64,000 bases of DNA from Roseofilum acuticapitatum BLCC-M154 (GCF_030068475.1 NZ_JAQOSP010000141.1:1-64000), one strand, 5' to 3'; shown: positions 33,620-44,700, counted from the stretch's first letter. Notes: generated by a model from the letters alone, not told the origin. Numbers and translations are program-made.

Positions 33620-35410
33620 CTAAATATCTAGTCCCCAAACTTTCATAGCGATATTTACCAACATTTCTTGGCGTTGATCAATAGAAGAATCATCCCATAC
33701 TTTGAAATTAACTAAACCAAGCTGACTCATAGCACGATTTAGCTGTGTATCGTTACCAACATGAGGAATTTCCGATAAAGAACGAGTTATTAAAATTTGA
33801 GATTGCTGATATCCCGATAATTTATCATCATAATCATTGTCAGAAATAGAACTATTAATTGTTTTTTCTAACAAAGTTAAATTTCCTAGTTTTTGTGATT
33901 TTAAATTCTTCCTAGATTGTGGTAGTATATGTTCAATGGTAATATTCTTATCAAGATAAAATCCTAATTCTTTACTATTTCCATATGCTGTTTTTTCAAC
34001 AAATTGTGAAATTTTAGCTAAAATATAGCGAAGACGATATTTCGCTAAATTAGATTCAGATAGTTGAAGCAAAGATTGCCTAAAATCGTCTTTTAAAGAA
34101 TTAAGTTCAGGAATAAAGTATTTTTCAATAAAAGAATCTAGTTCCTCACTCGTCTTCACCAATCTTAAGTGTTTTGACCAACGCGCAAACTCACGACCCA
34201 AATTAAAATCTTTGCGTCTAGTTTTTCTTGTAATAGCGTAAACAAAAAATAAGTTTTCAAGATACAAGGATAATTTATTAAAAAGATCTATTCTTAAAAA
34301 ACGTCCGCTTAATAATAATATTAATTGTTGTTTGGAACGTCCCTGGATTTGAGCAAGATTTTTTAAGTGATAATTGTCAGAATTATCAATATTTTTAGCT
34401 ATTGTAAATTTACAATAGTGTTCAGCAGCCAACGTTAAAGTTTCAATGAATTTTATTGGATTTTTCTGTATTTCATGTTTTTCTTGGTTTTCAAGAAACC
34501 AATCATAAATTTCTTCTTCTGGAAAAGTATTAGACAAGTTAACTGGATAATGAGACATTAAGTAATATCGCATAAATGATAAAGGTTCTTGCTTATGTTG
34601 AGAGAGTATTGTAAGAAATTCTTGCCATTTTTTAGTTAAGCTACTCCAGTCTCGATTATAGTTATTGCCGTTAGAAGTATGAATAAACAAATAATTTTTT
34701 AGTAAATCTACAGGATTCAGTCCGATTCCTCTTTCATTAATGGTCTCAAAAACCTTAAGGGCATTTTTAAGATTTGGACTTTCTATTCTAATCAACTTAG
34801 TTCGATTAGCAATAAATGAACAAGCTTCTTTGAATTTTTTAGAGTTAGCTTCTAAGTTATCATTCAAGAAATTTTTGATGAGTTTCCATGCTTTATCTAT
34901 GTTTTGAGCAGATTGTGAAGATTTAAGTAAGGATTGTTCATACTTATCTCCTTCTAAAATACAATCCAGTATTTTTTGCCCTAAGCTATCATATTGTAGA
35001 GACAATCTATATTTATCAATATCCTCACCTGTGTTCATATCTTGAGCAAAACCTTTGATTAAGTTTTCAGTTACTCTTGATTCATCTCCTAATTCTTTAA
35101 TACAGTCTCTAATGGCGCAAAAAATCAAATAAACTGTAGTTAATCTTTGTTGTCCATCGATTAACTGAAATGTTTTTTTATCATCAGTTCTATCTGGACA
35201 AACAACAATAGAACCTAAAAAATATTCCGAGAACTGATTAGAGCTTTCATATTCATATAGTCCTAATCCTTCAAATAAATCTTCAAGTAATTTTTTTACG
35301 TTATCTTCCTTCCAAACATATTCACGCTGAAAATTAGGTACAGTATAAAAATCTTGAAACAAGTCTGCAATACTCAAATTTTTCGATTCAATTGTTGGAA
35401 TATTAGACAT
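33620..35410 (-). CDS. GmrSD-like DUF262/DUF1524 protein
   Basis: The 596-residue protein has an N-terminal DUF262 (ParB/Srx-like NTPase) domain with YTVPNFQREYVWKEDNV, FLGSIVVCPD and the signature LIDGQQRLTTVYL. It also has a C-terminal DUF1524 region with the HNH-type motif ITIEHILPQSRKNL and NLTLLEKTINSSIS. This is the single-chain form of GmrS/GmrD type IV restriction enzymes, which use a nucleotide to cut modified (for example glucosylated hydroxymethyl-cytosine) phage DNA. The gene is AT-rich. It stands next to a repeat scar of the xis array, so it belongs to the same accessory island. Confidence 0.88.
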   Translation of the reverse strand: MSNIPTIESKNLSIADLFQDFYTVPNFQREYVWKEDNVKKLLEDLFEGLGLYEYESSNQFSEYFLGSIVVCPDRTDDKKTFQLIDGQQRLTTVYLIFCAIRDCIKELGDESRVTENLIKGFAQDMNTGEDIDKYRLSLQYDSLGQKILDCILEGDKYEQSLLKSSQSAQNIDKAWKLIKNFLNDNLEANSKKFKEACSFIANRTKLIRIESPNLKNALKVFETINERGIGLNPVDLLKNYLFIHTSNGNNYNRDWSSLTKKWQEFLTILSQHKQEPLSFMRYYLMSHYPVNLSNTFPEEEIYDWFLENQEKHEIQKNPIKFIETLTLAAEHYCKFTIAKNIDNSDNYHLKNLAQIQGRSKQQLILLLSGRFLRIDLFNKLSLYLENLFFVYAITRKTRRKDFNLGREFARWSKHLRLVKTSEELDSFIEKYFIPELNSLKDDFRQSLLQLSESNLAKYRLRYILAKISQFVEKTAYGNSKELGFYLDKNITIEHILPQSRKNLKSQKLGNLTLLEKTINSSISDNDYDDKLSGYQQSQILITRSLSEIPHVGNDTQLNRAMSQLGLVNFKVWDDSSIDQRQEMLVNIAMKVWGLDI

Positions 35411-35492
35411 AAAATATGTATACTTAAGATTTAATCAACAGATATCTGAATTTTGAAGGTGAGCCATTATCCGGCCCACCCTAACCATTATA

Positions 35493-38084
35493 CTACACTA
35501 CAGCCTCTTCTAACTTGGGCATCTCCTCCACAGGAATCACGCGACCGAAATCCTCGAAACCTTCAATCTCATTGAAGTTCAGGTAACGGTACAACTCAGC
35601 CTTAAACGGATCAACCTTCTTAGCCACAATATCTAAATACTCTTCAACAGTGGGGATTTTACCGAGAAGAGCGCAGACTGCTGCCAACTCAGCCGAGCCT
35701 AAATAGACTCGCGCACCTTTACCCATGCGGTTGTTAAAATTACGGGTAGAAGTCGAAAAAACCGTGGCATTATCTTCCACTCGCGCTTGATTTCCCATGC
35801 ACAAGGAACATCCCGGCATCTCCGTTCTTGCACCAGCAGCAGCGAAAATACCGTACACTCCTTCATCCCGTAACTGTTGTTCATCCATGCGGGTTGGGGG
35901 ACAGATCCACAGGCGACCTTTGACCGTTCCTGCCCCTTCCAAAATCTTCGCCGCCGCCCGATAATGGCCGATATTGGTCATACAAGAACCGATGAATACC
36001 TCATCAATTTTATCCCCGGCACATTCGCTCATTAACTTGACATTATCCGGGTCATTGGGAGCGGCGACAATCGGTTGTTTAATCTCGTTTAAATTGACCT
36101 CAATAATATCAGCATACTCCGCATTTTCATCGGCTGACATTAACTCTGGGTTTGCTAACCATTCCTCCATTTTGGCAATACGACGAGTCAAGGTCATCGC
36201 ATCCTGATAGCCCCTGGCGATCATGTTTTTCATTAGCACAATATTAGAGCGCAGATATTCCGCCACCGTGTCCGTACTCAACTTAATCGTACAACCCGCA
36301 CACGATCGCTCTGCCGTGGCATCCGTTAACTCAAACGCCTGCTCTAACTTCAAGTCCGGTAAGCCCTCCATCTCCATCACCCGACCATTAAACACATTTT
36401 GCTTGTTCTCGGTGGCGACAGTGAGCTTACCCTGTTGCATGGCTACCCAGGGAATGGCGTTGACGATATCCCTGAGCGTTACCCCCGGTTGCAACTCACC
36501 GGTAAACTTGACTAACACGGACTCTGGCATATCCAAGGGCATCACCCCCAGAGCCGCCGCAAACGCCACCAACCCGGAACCGGCGGGGAAGGAAATACCC
36601 AGGGGGAACCGGGTGTGGGAGTCGCCCCCCGTGCCTACGGTGTCCGGTAAGAGCATCCGATTGAGCCAGGAGTGAATGATGCCATCTCCCGGACGCAGGG
36701 CAACCCCTCCGCGAGTGGAGAAGAAGTCGGGTAAGTCCTTGTGGGTTTTGATGTCTACGGGTTTGGGATAGGCCGCTGTATGGCAGAAAGTTTGTAAGGT
36801 GAGGTCGGCATTAAAGCCCAAACAGGCCAGTTCTTTCAGCTCATCCCGCGTCATCGGCCCGGTGGTATCCTGGGAACCGACCGTGGTCATGATTGGTTCG
36901 CAGGAGGTTCCGGGACGCACACCGGGCAGTCCGCAGGCTTTGCCCACCATTTTTTGCGCCAGGGTAAACCCTTTACCGGTATCGTTGGGCAGACTGGGAC
37001 GGGTGAATAGGGGACTCGGTTCATATCCCAGGGCTTCACGGGTTTTATCGGTTAAGCTGCGTCCGATGAGTAGGGGAATGCGTCCACCGGCACGAACTTC
37101 ATCGAGAATGGTTTCGGGTTTGAGGGTGAAGGTGGAAATGACTTCTCCCGCTTGGTTGGTAATTTCCCCTTTGTAGGGATGGATGGTGATCACATCGCCC
37201 GTGTTCAGTTTGCTGACATCGCATTCGATGGGGAGTGCGCCAGAGTCTTCAGCCGTGTTGAAGAAGATGGGGGCAATTTTACCACCGAGAATGTATCCTC
37301 CTGCCCGCTTGTTGGGTACAAAGGGGATATCTTCGCCGATGTGCCAGAGAACGGAGTTAATGGCAGACTTGCGGGAGGAACCGGTTCCGACAACATCGCC
37401 GACGTAGGCGACGGGATGGCCGTTTTCTTTGAGTTTGGCGATGGTTTGCAACCCTTCCGGCATCCGCGACTCTAGCATAGCCAGGGCATGGAGGGGAATG
37501 TCGGGGCGAGTGGTGGCGTGGGGTGCGGGGGAGAGGTCATCGGTGTTGGTTTCTCCGGGCACTTTGAAGACGGTGACGGTGATGGCTTCAGCCAGTTTGG
37601 GACGGCGGATAAACCAGACGGCGTTTGCCCAAGCGTCGATCGCTTGTTTGGCATAGGGGTTCACGTCTGAGAGTTCTAGAACTTCATTAAAAGCATCAAA
37701 AACCAGGGTGATTTTACTCAGAGCGCCAGCCGCTTCACTGGCCATGCCGTTATCATTGCTTTTGAGGATATCGACGAGCGATCGCACATTATATCCTCCC
37801 ACCATCGTCCCCAGCAGGTCGATCGCCCCCTGATGGGAAATCAACGGACACTGGATCTCATCTTTCGCCACAGCAGTCAGGAACCCGGCTTTCACATAAG
37901 CCGCTTCATCCACTCCAGGCGGAATGCGATCGCGCAATAACATCAGCAGTTCTTCTTTCAGCTCCTCTGGCGGATTTTTCAGCATCTCGCACAACTCGGA
38001 GGTTTGAGCGGCATCCAAAGGCAAGGGAGGGATACCCAGAGCAGCCCGTTCTTGGGCATGTGGACGATAATCATCTAGAAACAT
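35493..38084 (-). CDS. acnB: aconitate hydratase B
   Basis: The 863-residue protein is AcnB by its N-terminal HEAT-like region ([20 protein letters not shown]), the swivel domain in N-terminal position ([21 protein letters not shown]) and the Fe-S aconitase core. Cysteine ligands are visible in [15 protein letters not shown] and [13 protein letters not shown]. It isomerises citrate to isocitrate (and hydrates 2-methylaconitate) in the cytoplasm. The gene is flanked by the accessory island on one side and a small coiled-coil gene on the other. GC content returns to the level of the core genes. Confidence 0.96.
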   Translation of the reverse strand: MFLDDYRPHAQERAALGIPPLPLDAAQTSELCEMLKNPPEELKEELLMLLRDRIPPGVDEAAYVKAGFLTAVAKDEIQCPLISHQGAIDLLGTMVGGYNVRSLVDILKSNDNGMASEAAGALSKITLVFDAFNEVLELSDVNPYAKQAIDAWANAVWFIRRPKLAEAITVTVFKVPGETNTDDLSPAPHATTRPDIPLHALAMLESRMPEGLQTIAKLKENGHPVAYVGDVVGTGSSRKSAINSVLWHIGEDIPFVPNKRAGGYILGGKIAPIFFNTAEDSGALPIECDVSKLNTGDVITIHPYKGEITNQAGEVISTFTLKPETILDEVRAGGRIPLLIGRSLTDKTREALGYEPSPLFTRPSLPNDTGKGFTLAQKMVGKACGLPGVRPGTSCEPIMTTVGSQDTTGPMTRDELKELACLGFNADLTLQTFCHTAAYPKPVDIKTHKDLPDFFSTRGGVALRPGDGIIHSWLNRMLLPDTVGTGGDSHTRFPLGISFPAGSGLVAFAAALGVMPLDMPESVLVKFTGELQPGVTLRDIVNAIPWVAMQQGKLTVATENKQNVFNGRVMEMEGLPDLKLEQAFELTDATAERSCAGCTIKLSTDTVAEYLRSNIVLMKNMIARGYQDAMTLTRRIAKMEEWLANPELMSADENAEYADIIEVNLNEIKQPIVAAPNDPDNVKLMSECAGDKIDEVFIGSCMTNIGHYRAAAKILEGAGTVKGRLWICPPTRMDEQQLRDEGVYGIFAAAGARTEMPGCSLCMGNQARVEDNATVFSTSTRNFNNRMGKGARVYLGSAELAAVCALLGKIPTVEEYLDIVAKKVDPFKAELYRYLNFNEIEGFEDFGRVIPVEEMPKLEEAVV

Positions 38085-38119
38085 AAGCGTTGTAGTTCTC
38101 CTGATTCGTTTCTCTCATT

Positions 38120-38302
38120 ATGAAGGAGTCTCCCAGTGTAGCGCCCGATCGACTCAGGAAAACGTATCCTTTGCTCCGTAATGGTTATCAAGTTCACGAA
38201 CTAGAAGCAGAAGATATAATTTATGCAGAAGCCCAAGATTACCTAAATCAGGAGGAAAAATGGTCAGAGAGCGTTGGACAGATGAAAGGATTGATCGGTT
38301 AG
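38120..38302 (+). CDS. possible small protein
   Basis: A 60-residue frame (starts MKESPSVAPDRLRKTYPLLRN) lies divergent from acnB and overlaps the next gene by 43 bases in another frame. Its composition (charged, YAEAQDYLNQEEKW) is not that of random translation, and the overlap would allow coupling. No homologue comes to mind. Low confidence. Confidence 0.35.
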   Translation: MKESPSVAPDRLRKTYPLLRNGYQVHELEAEDIIYAEAQDYLNQEEKWSESVGQMKGLIG

Positions 38303-38535
38303 CGGACAGTGTAGATGAACTTAGAGACAGCATAGATGGGTTGAGAGTAACTAGCCAAGCTTTATTGCAAGTGGCAGCTCAACATCAACAAGAGATGGAA
38401 TTAATTAAGGAGCGACAAGCCGAAAGCGATCGCCGCATGGAATTATTAACGCAACGACAAGCGGAAAACGATGCCAGGTTTAATGTGTTACTCGAAGAAG
38501 TTCGGTATTTGATTCGCCGAGAGGGAGAGGATTAA
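38260..38535 (+). CDS. small coiled-coil protein
   Basis: The 91-residue protein starts at ATG 38,260 after a strong AGGAGGAAAA. It is almost entirely a heptad-patterned helix (RIDRLADSVDELRDSIDGL, MELIKERQAESDRRMELL, then TQRQAENDARFNVLL) with a repeated RQAE(S/N)D unit. Such proteins are common in cyanobacteria and are often near Uma2-like nucleases, but the role is unknown. It is probably oligomeric and cytoplasmic. Confidence 0.75.
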   Translation: MVRERWTDERIDRLADSVDELRDSIDGLRVTSQALLQVAAQHQQEMELIKERQAESDRRMELLTQRQAENDARFNVLLEEVRYLIRREGED

Positions 38536-38576
38536 GAGCGATAATGCGACCCATCGCTGGTGCGATCGCACCACAA

Positions 38577-41186
38577 TTATGCTTGTCCCTTGCGAGTCAT
38601 TCCAATTCCAGACAGATAAAGATCGGGAACTTTATACCGTTCCACCTCATTTTCACTCCCTTCATAAATTGACAGCAACCCGACTTCCCTCGCTAGGCTC
38701 AACTGATCGTCGAATCCTGTTATCTCAGTTGCTTTAAACGGAGAATACCCAATCTCCTTCAGGCGATCGACTAATTCTTCAAGCTCCCGAAACTCTTCAT
38801 TAATTAAAGCATTTAAGGCTTGTTCTGAAACTTTTTCCAGAGAAGAGCTTAAAGCACGGGGACGAATAATCGTCTTCTCATAGGGATTCTGTTTCTGTTC
38901 TCTCTGTTCCCAGTTTCTAGCTTCTGCAAAAAGTTGTAAAAGAGCGCGAGGACTGTGATTATCACTTCCATCAGCGATGCGTTTCCAGACCCAATTTCGA
39001 GTAAAGGCAGATTTACCACCTCTCATTCGTTCTCCCACTAGAAGATTCCAGATTGCAAAGACTTGTGATTCACTTAAACGATCGTAATTGTTCCAAATTC
39101 CACCTTGATCAACTGATTCTACCATTTGTTTAAAGGTTTCAGATTTCAATGCTTGTTTGATCGGAACCTTAAAGAACGTTGCCTTATCTTTCCAGACTAA
39201 AGTCACTGAACGCCCATAAGAATGGCTTTTATTATCAAATTTTAGCGTTCTCCAGATATCCTCGCGCAACAAAACTTTGAATTTCAAATATTGCAGACTC
39301 TCACCTATATCTGTTACTAAAGACAGTAAACCTTCAATCGCTTGAGTCCGTCTATCTCGATCGGGCTGAGTATTGCCAAAGCCTGTGTCCAATCCATCAA
39401 TGAGTAGGAATAGAGGAGATCTTACCGCGCCATCAAAACGGGTTAACCAATCTCTGGATAATAAGCCAATTTGAGAAATAGGTAGGAGATTTTCAAACCA
39501 GCGAACGACTTCTAATTCGCTCCTTGGATGGCTTCCTAAAACTTCTAAAAAAGCTGTATCCGGTTTAGGTGCTTCTCCATCCCAGGAAATCCAGCAAGCT
39601 AAACAAATTTGTAGCAACCAAAAATCTCGCCAGTTCTTTCCATTCCTTTCTAATATTTGACTAATAAAACTAAATCCTTCCGAATTGATTATCCAAGGAC
39701 GATTACCTTTAAGAGGACTCGGAGATAAAACAACAATAGAATTAAAATTTGAGTCTTCTAGTAAGCGTCTAAAAATTGCTGTTTTACCCGTTCCTTTTCG
39801 ACCTAGAATTAATGAAATATTCGATTGAAGTGCCCTGTTAACCAAGTCAGTTTGTACAAAGGTTTCTAGAAAATTATCTTGGGATTCTGCTGTTCCTCCT
39901 GAGAATCGCAATTCCTGCAAAATTTGGTTTTTACTACTTGACAAATTACTGGGAATCTGCTCTTCGCTGGCTGTAGGTAGAAAGCGCTCTAGCCATTCCG
40001 CGATCGCCTCAAAATCACGCCATGCATCGCGATTAAGCAAGATTTTGTCTGAAGTAGCAATAACTTCACGATAGGGAATAAAGTGGGTAATTTCAGGGGC
40101 TTTAATCGGTTCTGTACTCGATCGCTTTTCCCGTAAAATAGACAGCCATCCTTCAATCCAATCAATGGCTCGATGTTGATATCTCTCCACCACTTCTGGT
40201 GCTTGACTCGCAGGTATGGGAGAAACAAGAAATCGAGGTTCTGGTGTTAAAGATAATTTTGTTCGTCTTGTCTTTGCTGAGAGTAAAGCGCGAACGAGTT
40301 CACCTGTCCCGACTAGAGTTTGAGGATGGGGAAAAAATACAATAATAGCTAGGTCAGCTAAATCAAATAGCAGAGGAGCATTCAGGGGCGTAATTCCTGT
40401 CCTCGCATCGAGTAAAATAACATCAGGCTTAAACGTTAGATTGTGACTGAGAGCTTCTATCAACTGCCGTAATGGGTTCTGGTCTTCACGATACCATGCA
40501 CCTGGATCAATAAAGTTGAGCAAACGAGCATAATTCGCATTTGGTAATCCTGCTGGCAGGCAATAAATTTCCTCTGTTTCTGATACTCTAATAATATGAT
40601 TTTGGATGTTAGGATTTTCCCCTCGATCCAAACTCAATAAAATAGAAACCAAACCCTGTCCCTCCTCAATTTCATCTTCTTTTCCCCATAAAGCGGCTAA
40701 CCCTGGTGCTTCTAAATCCAGATCCACACAGAGTACAGTTCTTCCTCGACTGGCAAGAATTTGAGCGGTATAAGCCAAGGCTGTCGATCGCCCCACTCCA
40801 CCTCTGAGAGAATAGAAAGTAGTTACAATGGGGAGGTCAAGGTCATCATCGAGATCGGATGGAAACAGGATTGCTTCAGGATCGGGGGATTTGGCTAATG
40901 CTTCCGGCCAAAGGGGTAAGTCTTCTAAGGTAGAATCAATAGGGAGAGAACCGGCCCATTCTTGCTCTTCAGGAGTAAGCAAATCTAACCACTGAATAGT
41001 CAAGTCTTCCAGTCCTTTTAAGGCTATATTCTTGCGTTCTGCGGGTGATTTTCCCTGAAATTCTGGAGAAATGACAGCAATACGCCAGCCCATAAAAGGA
41101 TCGGGTTGAACTCGCAAGTCTTGAACCTCTAAAGTAGCCGATGACATATTATCAAGAATATGTTGTTTAAGATCTTGGTGATTCAT
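38577..41186 (-). CDS. BolA-like / RGGVGR ParA-like ATPase with second P-loop domain
   Basis: The 869-residue protein has three visible parts. Residues 1-72 look BolA-like (RIAVISPEFQGKSPAERKNI). Residues about 120-400 form a ParA/MinD-type ATPase with the variant P-loop FYSLRGGVGRSTALAY (127-135 core), where KGGVGKS is usual, and CVDLDLEAPGL. Residues about 455-870 form a second nucleotide-binding region with ILGRKGTGKTAIFRRLL and LLIDGLDTGFG, of AAA/STAND type. It is 4 bases overlapped with the upstream HEPN-like gene. KGGVGR-variant ATPases are known from predicted conflict systems. The function is unknown; I infer a sensor/switch ATPase controlling the HEPN partner. Confidence 0.8.
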   Translation of the reverse strand: MNHQDLKQHILDNMSSATLEVQDLRVQPDPFMGWRIAVISPEFQGKSPAERKNIALKGLEDLTIQWLDLLTPEEQEWAGSLPIDSTLEDLPLWPEALAKSPDPEAILFPSDLDDDLDLPIVTTFYSLRGGVGRSTALAYTAQILASRGRTVLCVDLDLEAPGLAALWGKEDEIEEGQGLVSILLSLDRGENPNIQNHIIRVSETEEIYCLPAGLPNANYARLLNFIDPGAWYREDQNPLRQLIEALSHNLTFKPDVILLDARTGITPLNAPLLFDLADLAIIVFFPHPQTLVGTGELVRALLSAKTRRTKLSLTPEPRFLVSPIPASQAPEVVERYQHRAIDWIEGWLSILREKRSSTEPIKAPEITHFIPYREVIATSDKILLNRDAWRDFEAIAEWLERFLPTASEEQIPSNLSSSKNQILQELRFSGGTAESQDNFLETFVQTDLVNRALQSNISLILGRKGTGKTAIFRRLLEDSNFNSIVVLSPSPLKGNRPWIINSEGFSFISQILERNGKNWRDFWLLQICLACWISWDGEAPKPDTAFLEVLGSHPRSELEVVRWFENLLPISQIGLLSRDWLTRFDGAVRSPLFLLIDGLDTGFGNTQPDRDRRTQAIEGLLSLVTDIGESLQYLKFKVLLREDIWRTLKFDNKSHSYGRSVTLVWKDKATFFKVPIKQALKSETFKQMVESVDQGGIWNNYDRLSESQVFAIWNLLVGERMRGGKSAFTRNWVWKRIADGSDNHSPRALLQLFAEARNWEQREQKQNPYEKTIIRPRALSSSLEKVSEQALNALINEEFRELEELVDRLKEIGYSPFKATEITGFDDQLSLAREVGLLSIYEGSENEVERYKVPDLYLSGIGMTRKGQA

Positions 41187-41611
41187 CGACTTTTCCTCCT
41201 AGATTGACGACGAAGTTGCTGCTGTATCTGTCTGGTTAATTGTTTGGCTCCATCTAGTAATTCTGCAATAGAGATACTACTATCCAAACTGAGTTGATAC
41301 CGTAAGGATGTATCCCAGGATTCGATAAAAAATGTCTTTGCTCCTTTAGAGTCGTGCAAATCTGAGAGGCGAAATTTTGCAGCTTCCCATAAACCCCGGA
41401 GATTATGTCCCTCATTACCATGCTTGGGAAATCCCACATTGCGATCGCGCAGTAATGCTTTTAGGCTACATTCTATCGCATATCCAGCCATATAAACACA
41501 GCCGATTGAGGTCGATCTGGCTTGGTAAATCGCGTCTGCATCATTTCCTCGCTCACGGGCAAGATCTAGCCAATCCTGGGATTGGTTGGGATGTTGAGAA
41601 GCCATAGTCAT
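41183..41611 (-). CDS. HEPN-domain-like protein
   Basis: The 142-residue protein resembles HEPN domains: WLDLARERGNDADAIYQA, then GCVYMAGYAIECSLKALLRD and HNLRGLWEAAKF, with a basic C-terminus (QQQLRRQSRRKSR). A possible Rx6H pattern (RNVGFPKH) lies after the AIECSLKALL helix, but whether it is the RNase site is unclear. It is translationally coupled (ATGA) to the large ATPase. HEPN proteins are often RNA-cleaving effectors or their partners. The start at 41,611 lies inside the terminal sequence of a dispersed repeat; the second ATG at 41,605 is also possible. Confidence 0.72.
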   Translation of the reverse strand: MTMASQHPNQSQDWLDLARERGNDADAIYQARSTSIGCVYMAGYAIECSLKALLRDRNVGFPKHGNEGHNLRGLWEAAKFRLSDLHDSKGAKTFFIESWDTSLRYQLSLDSSISIAELLDGAKQLTRQIQQQLRRQSRRKSR

Positions 41612-41725
41612 ATCAAGTCCGTTGGATCAGTTACAGTATGTCATTGTGAATGGAACGCAGTGGAATGAAGCAATCTCAACCATCTCGGTAGTTTTGGAGA
41701 TTGCTTCCCTGCGATCGCAATGACA
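41610..41725. repeat. truncated copy of the ATATCAAGTCCGTT inverted-repeat element
   Basis: This segment matches 47,873-47,990 over most of its length (ATATCAAGTCCGTTGGATC, TATGTCATTG, AAGCAATCTCAAC, GATTGCTTCCCTGCG, CGCAATGACA). The right terminal repeat is missing. It abuts the start codon of the HEPN-like gene on one side and the end of the alpha-2-macroglobulin gene on the other. Confidence 0.85.
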
Positions 41726-41736
41726 TGCCCTATCAC

Positions 41737-44700
41737 TCAATTATCCACCAGTAACCGAGACGAAGCATTGCGACCAAACTCCTCTGGAGCATATTGTAAG
41801 TGCGCTTCTGCACCCGGCCAGAGATAGGAACCCGGTGTAACGGATCGCGCCAAATAATGCACTTCATAGATCCCAGGGGTGAGGCGATCGCCGTAAGCCA
41901 CCACTCGGTCTTTGTACACCTGTTGGTAGTCGATTTGCCAACTATCGGCATCCGCTTGCACTGCTTGATTCGCCGTCTGAAACTCTGTATTCACCGCCTC
42001 GAAACCGGCTGGGAGGGGGTCTGTAATCACCACATGATCCACGGGATGATCCGTAATAATCTCTAAGGCTACGTCAAACACTTGACCCGCTTCTACTTCA
42101 AAGGGTTGGTCGCGATCGTAGAGTCCCGTGGTTCGCAGCACCTCCTCCTCATTCGCTCGGCGCACCTGACGCACCACCCGCAGACCATTTAACCGTCCCG
42201 GTTGACTTCCCGTTAAGCGGTAGCCATAGGAGACGAGATAATGGAGGTTTCCGGGGCCAGATTTTTGCAATACTAGATCGCTGTTTCCCTTGGGTAACTG
42301 AGCCATGGGGACGCTCAAATTCCAGGTCGAATTCTCGTAACCCTGAAACTGGGTATTACCCAAACTTTGACCCGCAAACGTCACCCCTACGCCAAAATTG
42401 GGGGGCGTGCTTTCCGTTTGTGCGTAGGCAACTAAAGCATCCAGCGCTTGGGCATTATTATAGGTACTGCCCCAAGTGCCATTGCGACGCAAGGAGAGCA
42501 AACTGGTTAACAAGCGCCCAGTTTCTGCGGGGGAAGCATCTTGGGCAATGAACAAACGCAAGGCTTCCGCTTGTGCCGTGGTTGCTGAGGACAACCATTG
42601 ATAGCGTTCGGGTAAATTAATCGTTGCCCTGCGTCCCGTCTGATAGATAGACTCGCGAATTTGATTAAACAGGCTTTGGCTTTCTGTCCTCCATTGGGGG
42701 AAATTGGACAAGTAGCGAGCTAACTTAATCTGCGTAACGGGATCGAATTCGCTGCGGACGCTGTAGATATCCGAGAGGAACTCATTTCGCACATCTCCCC
42801 AGGCAGCTAGAGCGATGAGGGTTTCTAGGCGCAGGGTACTTTTACAGAGGGCAGAGGTACAAAAATCCTCATTTTCGGGGTCAGCTAACAGGTCTTGCAG
42901 ATAGCGCTTGAGTGGGTCAACTTGGATACCGTCTGGGGAAAATCCGGCGTTGGATGCTGCCGCGATCGCCTCGGCCACATAGGGCGTAAGATACGGGTCA
43001 GACTGGCGCACTCCTGGATAGCTACTAAATCCGCCATCTTCCCGTTGCAGACTCGCGAGTTGATTGAGTGCCTCACTGGTTTTTTGGGACAGATTGAAGG
43101 TATTTACAGCTTGTCCATATTGGCTACTCAAGCGTTGCAGACTTGCCGCAATCAGCAGTTGACTTGCCATGGGTTCGGCAAAGGGCAGGGGGTTCTCGGC
43201 AAATACCTGTTGAGCAGGCGCGAGAATTTGGGGCATTAAGGTACTGGCGAGGTTAATGTCTAATCCTCCCGTATCGATGGCGGTATCGGGCGCAACATTG
43301 ACCGGTAGGGTGACGGTGTTGGTGCTGGTTCCGGACTCGACCACCTGTTCAGTCACTTCTAATGCTTTAATCTCTAAGGGCACTTCAAAGGCATCCACGG
43401 GTTGGCCGTTGAAATTAGTCGCAAAGGTTACCGTAGCTGTACCAGGTTCACTGACGGCTACGGGGAACCTCTCGCCCAGGGTTCCCTGACTCGATCGCAC
43501 CTGACGAGAGTCCATACTATTATTAGTAGACTCGAAGGTTAACCCGCCACTGACGGTTCCGGTGATGTCTAAGTTACCGGTGGCTTCCGTGGTATTGGTG
43601 ATCGAGAGACCAGCATTTAGGCGATCGCCCGGTCGCACGAATTGGGGTAAAATCGGATTCGTCAGGATGGGCTTACTGGTGATAAATGTGGTTTCCCCAT
43701 TGCCGAAGCGCAGACTACCATCTTTGGCAACTACCATCACCCGCCAGGTGGTCAGGTCATCGGGTAGGGTAAACGTGACACTGGCTTGTCCCTGGTTATT
43801 GGTAATCACGGAACCGTTGTAATAGGCCAAGGGTTGGAAGTCTCGACGGGTGCGCGTGTCGGCTCCTCCCGCAGAAAATCCACCGCCATATCCCCAACCT
43901 TTAGCCAGGGGGGAAGCTTGGGGTTGCAAGACGACATCGGGACGGTTATCGCTAAACCGGGTAGAGATGGGTTGCTCGGCGTATACGGTGTCGAGCAGGT
44001 TGGGGGCGCGATAGCCCGTCAGTTGTAAGATGGCTTCGTTGACCACCATTACTGTCAGTTCTCCTGCTACCGGTGAGCCGGTGTTATCCCTGAGTTGTAG
44101 CTGTACGGTTTGGGATTCCCCTGGTTGCCTTCGGGGATTAGATGGGGTAGCTTCGACAGATAAGAGGCGATCGCTCAAATCAATCTTAAAGGGCGCAAAC
44201 CCGATTTTGACCAAGTTATCCACATCTTCAGGATTTGCGGTTTCCAAGGACTCGCCCTGACGCACCAGAACCGCCTCGAATGCGGCATTCGGTAGCATCT
44301 CTGGCGTGACTTCAAACTGTACTTGGGGGGCCCCGCCTTGCACGGGTTGCAGGGCTTGGAATAGGGGTTTATCGCGGATAATGGCAAAGTAGAGTTGCCC
44401 CTGTTCATAGGGAGATTGAATCAGCGCGGTTGCCGTATCTCCGGGCTTATAGGTCTCTTTGTCTAGTTTAATTTCTAGCTTATCTTCATCTCCTCGACCC
44501 CAACGCACCCCACTGCCTCCGGTTGCCCAGATTTGCAAGTCGGTAGCAGTGGCGCTATTTTGACTGCCTGCAAAGTTAGCACGGATGCGATAGGAACCGG
44601 AGTCCGGGGGCGTGAGTTCAGCCGTGGTGGGGGTTTGAGCGGAGCGGACGAAGGTTTCGCCCACGGTTTCATATTCGACTTGGGTGCGATCGCTCCGTCC

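Noticed and set aside
28323-33620. Regularly spaced similar units suggesting a CRISPR array
   Set aside because: The units are about 850-bp gene pairs with coding repeats, not short repeats with unique spacers of constant length.
35974-37670. Several open frames on the plus strand opposite acnB
   Set aside because: They lack ribosome-binding sites and are shadows of the strongly biased codons of acnB.
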